A DNA stretch of 17,836 bases from Deltaproteobacteria bacterium (GTDB lineage Bacteria > Myxococcota > UBA796 > SXON01). A model generated the notes under the pieces. The model saw only the letters and a program-made list of their open reading frames with translations, searched no databases and was not told the DNA's origin. This document shows, one piece after another, positions 6,371-12,573 of this stretch. The stretch spans positions 1 through 17,836 of the forward strand of contig CANKNP010000066.1 in assembly GCA_947483545.1 (NCBI GenBank), written 5' to 3'. How positions within the stretch are numbered: the stretch's first letter is position 1; each line of letters begins with the position of its first letter. A program made the position numbers and the translations under genes.

Positions 6371-7432
6371 TCACGCCAGCCAACGCCCCGCGATCACCGT
6401 CTTGAGCACGTCCGTCGCGCCCTCGTAGATGCGGAGCGGTCGGGCGTCGCGCCAGAGCTGTTGAATCAGGTGGTCGTCGGTCACGCCAAGCCCGCCTGTG
6501 AGCTGTACACACTGGTCCAAGACGCGGCCGGCGGCTTCGGTGGCGGTCAGCTTGCCGACCGCGCTCATGTAGGTCGTGCGCTGATCGGGCGGGGTGGTGT
6601 CCCTGGCCCAACAGGCCCAGAGCGCCGAGAGCGCAGCCTGCTCCAAGTCGAGCGCCATCTCCGCGATGCGGGCCTGCACGACGGGCTGAGTCGCGAGCGG
6701 GGCCCCGAATTGCACGCGGGTCAAAAGTCGGGCGACCGTCTCGTCGAAGCCCCGTCGGGCGAGGCCCCAGGCGGCGAGCCCAACGGTCGGGCGACACCGC
6801 TCCAGGGTCCCCAGCGCCAGCGCACCTCCTCGCTCGGCGATGCGACGGGCGGGTGTCTCATCGAGGATCACACGGCCGATCGAGTGGCCGCTCACATGCT
6901 GGATCTCAGTTCGGGGTTGATCCACGATGAACGCAGCGATCTTGCCGTCCGTCGCCTGACGCGCAAAGACGATGGCATGGTCGGCGTCGGGCGCGTTGGA
7001 GATGAGGTGTTTGACACCTGTGAGGCGAAATTGGTGGCCATCTGGGGTCGCGGTGGTGGTCATCGCGGCGACATCGCTCCCCGCTTCCGGCTCGGTCATG
7101 GCGAAGCAAAGGACCGCGTGGCCCGCCCGAGCGGCTTCGAGGATATGAGGCTCCGCGCCGGACTTGTGTAAGGGAAAGCCGCCAAGTTCCTGAACGATGA
7201 ACGCCAGATCGTCCAGACCGTCTTGGTAGGCAAGCGCCCCGCGACGCACCGCGAGGGTGCGCACATCGGACCGGCCGACGCCGGTGAGCATCCCCGCACG
7301 CCCGAGGGCGGCGACCCGCTCGGCGATGGTCCCGCGGGGTGTGCTTCGGCTGGCAAAGTCGATGGCGTCGGCCTCAAACTGCTGGTGTTCAGCGTCGAAA
7401 AAGCAGCGGTAGGGGGTGAAGAGCGAGGGCAT
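6371..7432 (-). CDS. Acyl-CoA dehydrogenase family protein
   Basis: A 353-aa flavoenzyme of the acyl-CoA dehydrogenase family, which introduces an alpha-beta double bond into an acyl-CoA using FAD and passes electrons to ETF. The signature AMTEPEAGSD is at 111-120. The C-terminal block RIYEGATDVLKTVIA places the probable catalytic base at Glu337, and QLTGGLGV (310-317) is the usual FAD/dimer-contact motif. It is slightly shorter than the typical 380 residues, mainly in the N-terminal helical part. The ATG at 7432 is preceded by GTTACC and exactly 8 nt, without a Shine-Dalgarno. The gene diverges from the AAA+ ATPase gene. It may act in the same catabolic route as the acyl-CoA ligase at 2561-4135, but the RAYT unit separates them and this link is inference. 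Confidence 0.88.
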   Translation of the reverse strand: MPSLFTPYRCFFDAEHQQFEADAIDFASRSTPRGTIAERVAALGRAGMLTGVGRSDVRTLAVRRGALAYQDGLDDLAFIVQELGGFPLHKSGAEPHILEAARAGHAVLCFAMTEPEAGSDVAAMTTTATPDGHQFRLTGVKHLISNAPDADHAIVFARQATDGKIAAFIVDQPRTEIQHVSGHSIGRVILDETPARRIAERGGALALGTLERCRPTVGLAAWGLARRGFDETVARLLTRVQFGAPLATQPVVQARIAEMALDLEQAALSALWACWARDTTPPDQRTTYMSAVGKLTATEAAGRVLDQCVQLTGGLGVTDDHLIQQLWRDARPLRIYEGATDVLKTVIAGRWLA

Positions 7433-7440
7433 GGGCGCGC

Positions 7441-7455
7441 GGTAACGCGGTTACC
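7441..7455. promoter_or_regulatory. 15-bp palindrome holding two divergent start-proximal -10 elements
   Basis: GGTAAC-GCG-GTTACC is a perfect inverted repeat in the 31-bp gap between two divergent genes. On each strand GTTACC is followed by exactly 8 nt and ATG (7432 minus, 7464 plus), with TA at -12/-11. It could be two back-to-back leaderless promoters, a single operator, or both. Confidence 0.5.
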
Positions 7456-7463
7456 TTCCGGCC

Positions 7464-9551
7464 ATGACCGTTTTCGAAGAGCTTGCGCGCCGGCTGCGGC
7501 GCACGGATCTCCTGCTTCTCCGTGCCGTCCGCCGCCAGCGCGCGCGCCCCTCCATGCGGGCGAAGGGCCAGTTCTGGGGGTCCGTCATCACCGACGACGA
7601 GGTGGACGCGCTGCTCCGCGCCCACGGCGAGATCGACTATGTCACCGGGCCCGACGGGCTGGAGGACGCCGTCGCTGCCTCCACCGCGCTTCGCGATGCG
7701 CCGGACGGACGCTTTGCCCGCCTTCGGGCGGCGTTCGACCTCGACGGCGACGACGCCGACCTCATCCTGCTCGCGCTGGCCCCCGAGATCTCCGCCGGGT
7801 ACGCGCGCATCTTCGCCTATCTGAACGACAACCTGAACCAGGCTTACCTGACCGTCGATATGACGACGCGGGTGTTGCGCGCGGAGCGTCGTCAGCGGTT
7901 GGCGTTGCAAGCGCGCTTGATGCCCGGGGGGCCGCTCATCCGTCACCGCCTGTTGCTTTTGCACCCGTCGGAGGGGACCGAGACCCACACGTCCCGGCGT
8001 CTCCATCCGGCCCCGCGGCTTTTGCGCTGGCTCTTGGAGGAGGAGGAGCTGCCCGAGTCGGTCGGGTTCAACCCGGTGCCGACAGACGTGGAGCCGTTCA
8101 TTCCAGCGCCGACGCGCCGACGCATCGAAGAGCTGGGCATGTCGCTCGAAAAGCCGATTACGGTCGCCATCATCGGCGGTACGTTGGGGCTGCGCGAAGG
8201 CGTGGCCCAGGCGATCGCACGCACGTGTGGCCGGCCGCTCGTCCAAGTCGATTTGGATCGGTGCAAGGCTTATTTGGAGGAGCCCGGGGATCTGATTCGA
8301 GAGCTTCGGCTTGCGGGTGCGTTGCCCTTCGTGATCAACGTCGCGAGCGCACAGGAAGATCCGGCGCTGAGAAATCAACTGTTGGCGTTGGGCGGTGCGT
8401 TGACGCGCCTTCCGTACCCGGTGCTGGTGGGCGGAAACGACCGCCGCGCGCTCGGGCTGCTGCTGGGCCAGGACCGAACGAGCGTGACCGTGCAGGTGGC
8501 CCGCTCGACCTTGGAAGAGCGCAACGAAGCCTGGGCAGCGGCTTTGTCGCGGCGCGGCTGGGATGAGACGCTCGCCAAGGACATCGCCGAGCGGTTCTAC
8601 TCGGTGGGCGGCACGACGATCCAGCGGGTCATGGACCGCGCGGAGGCGGAGGCCGGCGGGCGGGAGCCCAGCGTGGAGACGATTTGGGCAGCCGCTCGGG
8701 AAGGCTCGCGGCCGGAATTCCGCGGGCTCGCGCTGCACGTGGTGCCCAAATATACGATGTCGGACTTGATCATCACGCAGAAGATCGAGCACCAACTCAA
8801 TCACCTGATCTCGTACCTCTCCGAGCAGGAGCAGGTCTACCATCGCTGGGGTGCGAACAAGGTACGGGCGCGAGGGTACGGCATCAAAGCCCTGTTCTCG
8901 GGTGGTCCGGGCACGGGAAAAACGATGGCTGCCGAGGTCATCGCCGGCGCGCTCGGCCTGGACATGTTCCGGGTCGATTTGTCGAGCGTCATCAGCCGGT
9001 GGGTCGGCGAGACGGAGAAGAATCTGCGAGAGATCTTCGACGCTGCCGAGGGCGGCACGGCGGTCATCCTGTTCGACGAGGCCGACGCCCTGTTCGGCTC
9101 ACGCGGCGAGGTCAAACAGGCGCAAGACCGGTTCGCCAACCAGGAGGTCAGCTTCTTGCTGCAACGCCTCGAAGTATTCGAAGGCTGCGCGATCCTCACG
9201 ACCAACTTGCAGGAGAACATCGACGAGGCGTTCCTACGCCGGTTTGGCGCCGTCGTGGAATTCCCGATGCCAAGCCCGGAGCAGCGCCGCCGCCTTTGGG
9301 AACACAGTTTTCCGCCTTACGCGCCTCGCGCGCCGGATTTGGACATCACCTATCTGGCGACCCAATTCACGATCGCCGGCGGCGCCATCGTCAACGCGTC
9401 GATCAACGCCTGCATCATCGCCAGCGCGCGTCGGGAGCCGGTCGGGATGGCGCACGCCATCGAGGCGATCGCGCGCGAGCTGATCAAGATGGGCAAGCAG
9501 GTGAACCGCGTGCATTTTGGCGAATATTACGATTATGTGAAGGATCTCTGA
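7464..9551 (+). CDS. AAA+ ATPase, contractile-injection-system (Afp15/Pvc15-like) type
   Basis: A 695-aa ATPase. Residues 1 to about 200 are a helical N-terminal region including DADLILLALAPEISAGYARI (98-117), a block I associate with ATPases encoded with extracellular contractile injection systems (Afp15/Pvc15). Residues 232 to about 370 look like a degenerate first AAA domain: its P-loop position reads IIGGTLGLREG and has lost the GKT. The active AAA+ module follows, with Walker A GGPGTGKT (480-487), Walker B VILFDEAD (534-541; D538, E539) and an arginine-finger pair R592-R593. The C-terminal lid ends at the protein end. ATG 7464 has no ribosome binding site; TACCTT sits at -12 to -7. No sheath, tube, baseplate or spike gene is within the window, so a generic remodelling role remains possible. 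Confidence 0.8.
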   Translation: MTVFEELARRLRRTDLLLLRAVRRQRARPSMRAKGQFWGSVITDDEVDALLRAHGEIDYVTGPDGLEDAVAASTALRDAPDGRFARLRAAFDLDGDDADLILLALAPEISAGYARIFAYLNDNLNQAYLTVDMTTRVLRAERRQRLALQARLMPGGPLIRHRLLLLHPSEGTETHTSRRLHPAPRLLRWLLEEEELPESVGFNPVPTDVEPFIPAPTRRRIEELGMSLEKPITVAIIGGTLGLREGVAQAIARTCGRPLVQVDLDRCKAYLEEPGDLIRELRLAGALPFVINVASAQEDPALRNQLLALGGALTRLPYPVLVGGNDRRALGLLLGQDRTSVTVQVARSTLEERNEAWAAALSRRGWDETLAKDIAERFYSVGGTTIQRVMDRAEAEAGGREPSVETIWAAAREGSRPEFRGLALHVVPKYTMSDLIITQKIEHQLNHLISYLSEQEQVYHRWGANKVRARGYGIKALFSGGPGTGKTMAAEVIAGALGLDMFRVDLSSVISRWVGETEKNLREIFDAAEGGTAVILFDEADALFGSRGEVKQAQDRFANQEVSFLLQRLEVFEGCAILTTNLQENIDEAFLRRFGAVVEFPMPSPEQRRRLWEHSFPPYAPRAPDLDITYLATQFTIAGGAIVNASINACIIASARREPVGMAHAIEAIARELIKMGKQVNRVHFGEYYDYVKDL

Positions 9552-9584
9552 GGGCTATCTAGCCCCGACGCGGGAGTACCCGCG
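9552..9584. terminator. Tandem hairpins after the ATPase gene
   Basis: GGGCTA-TC-TAGCCC (9552-9565) begins directly after the ATPase stop and is followed by CGCGGG-AGTA-CCCGCG (9569-9584). Both are perfect 6-bp stems. There is no T-run, so they are candidate bidirectional or RNA-stabilising structures rather than a textbook intrinsic terminator. Confidence 0.45.
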
Positions 9585-9617
9585 CCGGGGGCCCGGGCGG
9601 CGTTGAATTCTGCGGCT

Positions 9618-9668
9618 CCGGGAGCAGCCGCGGCGCCCGCTGCGAGCCCTCGCGGGCGGCGCTCCCGG
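9618..9668. terminator. Large imperfect hairpin between convergent genes
   Basis: CCGGGAGC (9618-9625) pairs with GCTCCCGG (9661-9668), and inside it GGCGCCCGC (9632-9640) pairs with GCGGGCGGC (9652-9660) with one mismatch. A 6-nt bulge lies on one side and the loop is 11 nt. It occupies the gap between the convergent ATPase gene and the 269-aa gene, where a bidirectional terminator would be expected. Confidence 0.4.
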
Positions 9669-9686
9669 CGTATGAACTACGGACTC

Positions 9687-10496
9687 CTAGCGCTTCCCCT
9701 TCTTCGCCGGCCCAGCCGCCTGCCGCTCCCACTCCAGATCGACCAGGTCTACCGCTCCGTTGGACACGAATTCTTCGGCCAACGAGATCGCATCGAGCAT
9801 GCCGATGTGTTGGCGCTGGGGTAGCTCGACGAGCTGGCCGCCCATCGCGAACCACACGGAGCTGAAGAGGGGGGTGACGGAGAGCCAGTGATACCGCGCT
9901 CCGTCCTCGGTGGTCACCGCGACGGCCACCTTGCTCTCGGAGAGGTAGATCTCGATCCGCTGGCTGGTGCCGAACAGCGTGAGGGTGCTGCTCCAGTCGC
10001 CGATGTGTGCTTCGAGAAGCCCCTCGATGTCACCGCTGCCAACGCGGAGGGGCTGCTCGGTGGCCGCGCCTCGGGGAGAATGCGCGGTGAGCTTGCCCTT
10101 TCGCCACGTGGAGGTGGGCTCCGGCTTGGGCTCTTCGCCGCGCGGGGCGGGCATGATGCCGCGGGGGTCGGTGAGCTCAAGCTGCTCGTCGGTCTCGGCC
10201 AGGACGCCACCGCCGAGGGTGAACAGCTCCCCGGACTCCAGCAGGTCGCGCACGGCGGTGTGTACGATGGGGTCGGTGATCTCGTTGACGAGGATGGTGT
10301 TGGGGGTGGGGAGGTAGGCCCCGCCGCAGCGTTGCCCTGAGCGCCGATTGTTCACAAACACACGCTCGATGTTGCCGAGGGTGCGAAAGGTCACGACGAC
10401 GCGGCGACCGTCGCCCAGCAGCACTTCGGCCTCGGCGGTGCCAAAATCTCGATCCAGGACGCTCGCGGGGGGAAGGATGATCCGGAAAGCTGGCAC
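9687..10496 (-). CDS. Hypothetical protein, 269 aa
   Basis: I do not recognise the family. The protein has no signal peptide or membrane segment. It appears to have two halves: residues 1 to about 110 (mixed beta-rich, ending GELFTLGGGVLAE) and about 145-258, joined by a Pro/Glu/Lys-rich hydrophilic linker around PRGEEPKPEPTSTW. It ends in a basic tail, AKKGKR. The ATG at 10496 has a good AGGAG 6 nt upstream. It follows the membrane-protein gene by 26 nt on the same strand, so the two are likely one operon. The mention of an exposed platform or binding role would be guesswork. Confidence 0.7.
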   Translation of the reverse strand: MPAFRIILPPASVLDRDFGTAEAEVLLGDGRRVVVTFRTLGNIERVFVNNRRSGQRCGGAYLPTPNTILVNEITDPIVHTAVRDLLESGELFTLGGGVLAETDEQLELTDPRGIMPAPRGEEPKPEPTSTWRKGKLTAHSPRGAATEQPLRVGSGDIEGLLEAHIGDWSSTLTLFGTSQRIEIYLSESKVAVAVTTEDGARYHWLSVTPLFSSVWFAMGGQLVELPQRQHIGMLDAISLAEEFVSNGAVDLVDLEWERQAAGPAKKGKR

Positions 10497-10522
10497 GGAG
10501 TGCTCCTAAGTGGTGTGGGCCT

Positions 10523-11200
10523 TTATCGCTCGCCGCGGGTGGTGGGAAGGGGGGCCAGCCCGATCCGCGCCGCGTGGGCGCGCGCGTCCGCTTCGCTCCG
10601 CGCGCGCCCCACGACCCGCCGCTGGCCGTCCTGCGCGACCAGCTCCACCTTCCAGCTTGGCCGCGGCGCGACGCTCACGTCCACGACCTCCAACCTTACG
10701 TCTGTCAGCGCCCATCGCTCAGTCGTCGGGAATCCGCGCCCGCTGACCGTCGTGAGCACGACCCCGTCGCTCCGCACCTCCTCCCGCGTATACCCAAGCG
10801 CGAGCCCTCCCAGCGTGAGCACCACCCCGATCGCCCCCGCCCCCAGCGCGCCCAAGACCCCTTGCGCGCCGTGTGTGCCTACCTGATCCACGGCGCCCGC
10901 CAAAAAGGCCGGGCCCATCGCCAACGGCAGCACCGCGAGCGCGAGCATGAACCAGCCCCCGTCGCTCTCGAACACCACCTCGCCCGTGACCGCAGGCCGC
11001 AGCAGCGCCCCGATGCCGATCGCCGTGGCCGTCGCCCACCACGCCAGCCCGACGGCCACCACCACGCCGAGCGGCCCCCATGCGGTCAGCACCGGATAGA
11101 CGCCCCCCGGTCGCCCCGGCGGGTACAAGAACCCCGCCAGAAGGCAGATGGCCCCCGCGAGGCAGAGGACCACCACAAGTCCAGCGTCAGAAGCGCGCAT
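10523..11200 (-). CDS. Small polytopic membrane protein with soluble C-terminal domain
   Basis: 225 aa with four predicted membrane helices at about 6-26, 40-62, 82-105 and 113-135, followed by a soluble domain of roughly 85 residues that ends PLPTTRGER. The tail contains alternating hydrophobic strands (WALTDVRLEVVDVSV, SWKVELVAQ) and an Ala/Arg-rich helix, reminiscent of a small PH-like fold, but no family is recognised. The frame is open to 11245, yet ATG 11200 is chosen because TATGAT lies exactly at -12 to -7 from it and there is no ribosome binding site; the membrane helix also begins there. It is the first gene of a probable two-gene operon and diverges from the USG-1-like gene. Confidence 0.7.
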   Translation of the reverse strand: MRASDAGLVVVLCLAGAICLLAGFLYPPGRPGGVYPVLTAWGPLGVVVAVGLAWWATATAIGIGALLRPAVTGEVVFESDGGWFMLALAVLPLAMGPAFLAGAVDQVGTHGAQGVLGALGAGAIGVVLTLGGLALGYTREEVRSDGVVLTTVSGRGFPTTERWALTDVRLEVVDVSVAPRPSWKVELVAQDGQRRVVGRARSEADARAHAARIGLAPLPTTRGER

Positions 11201-11206
11201 TCGGAG

Positions 11207-11212
11207 ATCATA
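11207..11212 (-). promoter_or_regulatory. Start-proximal -10 (TATGAT) of the membrane-protein gene
   Basis: On the minus strand TATGAT is at -12 to -7 from the A of ATG 11200, the best match to a canonical -10 in this window. The 6 nt left between it and the start leave no room for an untranslated leader with a ribosome binding site. Confidence 0.5.
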
Positions 11213-11272
11213 GCCCGCGACACCCCGTGACCGTTCCCGTCGCACCGTTACGCCCGCCCGCCCGCATCTCCG

Positions 11273-11278
11273 GTTACC
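11273..11278 (+). promoter_or_regulatory. GTTACC element 8 nt before the USG-1-like start
   Basis: GTTACC followed by exactly 8 nt and ATG 11287, with T at -12 and A at -11. No Shine-Dalgarno is present. It is the same arrangement as at the dehydrogenase, the ATPase and uvrB. Confidence 0.4.
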
Positions 11279-11286
11279 CGCCGCGC

Positions 11287-12300
11287 ATGTCCCACCCGCT
11301 CACCCTTGCAGTCCTTGGCGCCACCGGCGCGGCGGGGGATGCGCTGCTCGCCACCCTTCACGGTTCCCCGCTGGTGACCGGCCCGGTCCTGGCGTTCGCC
11401 GGGCCTCGTCGCTCGCCACGCGCCGACAGCGTGTCCTGGGGGCCGAGCAGCCTGCCGGTCCACCCGATCACCGCGCTCGCGGATCACCAGCCCGATCTGG
11501 TCTTCTCCTGCCTGCCGCCCCAGGTCGCCGCCCGCATCCTGCCGGGGCTGATCGCGCGCGGCATCTACGTCATCGACGTGGGCGACGCCACTGCTGGGGT
11601 GCTCGCTGTGCCGTTGGTGCACCCCGGGGTGATGTCCGGGCTTCCGGAGGCGGCCATCCTGGCGGGCGCGGTGCGGACCCCGTCGGCGTTGGGTTGGGTG
11701 CTGGCGAGCGTTCTGGCGCCGTTGGTCAACGCGGGGGCGACCGCCGTGACCGCGAGCGCTACCGAGGGGGCGATTCGCTACGGAAAGGCCGGCGCCGACG
11801 AGCTTGGACAGCAGATGCTGGCGAATTTCTCGGGCAAGGAGCCGCCGCGCAAGGTGTTCCCTGAGGGGCTCGCGTTCGATGTGCTGGCGGAGGACGTGCC
11901 GAGCGACGAATGGTCTACCCCGGAGCGCCTCGCGGCCGACGAGGCCGGGGAACTTGCCGGGTTGTCACCGGATCACATTGCGCTCACGACCTGCACGGGC
12001 GCGTTGTTCCAGGGGGTCGTGATGAGCGTCCACGCGCGAGGTGTGGAGCTGGATGCCGCCGAGGAGGCGTTGGCGACCGCAACCGGGCTGCGCAGCGTGC
12101 GGAACGCGACGAAGCTGCACCCCCGGGCGATCTCGGGCAAGGTCGGCATCTCGTGGGGCCGACTCCGGGCAGATCCCGGCGGGGATGGCGTGCATCTCGT
12201 CGCCGTCGGGGACAACCTCGCGGGGGCGGCGGCGGCCGTGCCGTTGATGGTCGCAGACTGGCTGGCGGCGGCCGGGGTACTTGCCAGGGGGAACGCCTAG
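11287..12300 (+). CDS. Asd/USG-1-like semialdehyde dehydrogenase homologue, probably inactive
   Basis: 337 aa with the two-domain layout of aspartate-semialdehyde dehydrogenase (Asd) and its paralogue USG-1. The nucleotide-binding motif is LGATGAAGDALL (10-21), LVFSCLPP (71-78) is the following strand, and GRLRADPGGDGVHLVAVGDN (291-310) matches the GRIRxD and DN motifs near the C-terminus. The active-site loop that should hold the catalytic Cys (NPNCST in Asd) reads RTPSALG (130-136), with Ser133 at the Cys position as in USG-1 proteins. The general-base His of the FYGHSE motif also appears to be missing: the aligned stretch is ALFQGVVMS (239-247). I therefore infer no Asd activity. The frame is open upstream to 11080, but ATG 11287 starts the Rossmann fold directly and has the GTTACC element before it. 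Confidence 0.82.
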   Translation: MSHPLTLAVLGATGAAGDALLATLHGSPLVTGPVLAFAGPRRSPRADSVSWGPSSLPVHPITALADHQPDLVFSCLPPQVAARILPGLIARGIYVIDVGDATAGVLAVPLVHPGVMSGLPEAAILAGAVRTPSALGWVLASVLAPLVNAGATAVTASATEGAIRYGKAGADELGQQMLANFSGKEPPRKVFPEGLAFDVLAEDVPSDEWSTPERLAADEAGELAGLSPDHIALTTCTGALFQGVVMSVHARGVELDAAEEALATATGLRSVRNATKLHPRAISGKVGISWGRLRADPGGDGVHLVAVGDNLAGAAAAVPLMVADWLAAAGVLARGNA

Positions 12301-12340
12301 ATGAGCCAGGCTGGGGTGAGCGTCGATGCCCAAGCCCTCC

Positions 12341-12463
12341 CCTTCTCCCTCTGGGAGAAGGTGCCGCCGTACTCGGCGGCGGAGGAGGGCTCCCCGGCGA
12401 TCTGGGACGGCCCTCATCCGCCCGCGAAGACGCGGGCACCTTCTCCCACGGGGCGGGAGAAGG
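12341..12463. repeat. Composite palindromic intergenic repeat (RIME-like)
   Basis: Four hairpins in a row fill most of the 273-bp gap after the USG-1-like gene: CCTTCTCCC-TCT-GGGAGAAGG (12341-12361), GCCGCCG-TACT-CGGCGGC (12363-12380), CCCGCG-AAGA-CGCGGG (12421-12436) and CCTTCTCCC-ACGGGGC-GGGAGAAGG (12439-12463). The outer two are the same stem, and GGGAGAAGGTGCC on one side is mirrored by GGCACCTTCTCCC on the other, so the whole is one large inverted repeat. Elements of this look occur between genes in many proteobacteria (RIME-like). I see no gene in this gap. Confidence 0.75.
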
Positions 12464-12573
12464 GTGGCAACACCTTCGTGGGCTCGGAGATGCGTGCATG
12501 GCACTTGCCCCCCCCAAAGCAGGGCGGGTCTGGAAACCAGGCAGGGCATGAACCCTCCCGGCCGGTGCAATAA

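Noticed and set aside
12301..12573. 90-codon open frame directly after the USG-1-like stop
   Set aside because: It runs through the composite palindromic repeat, and its peptide simply reflects the repeat.
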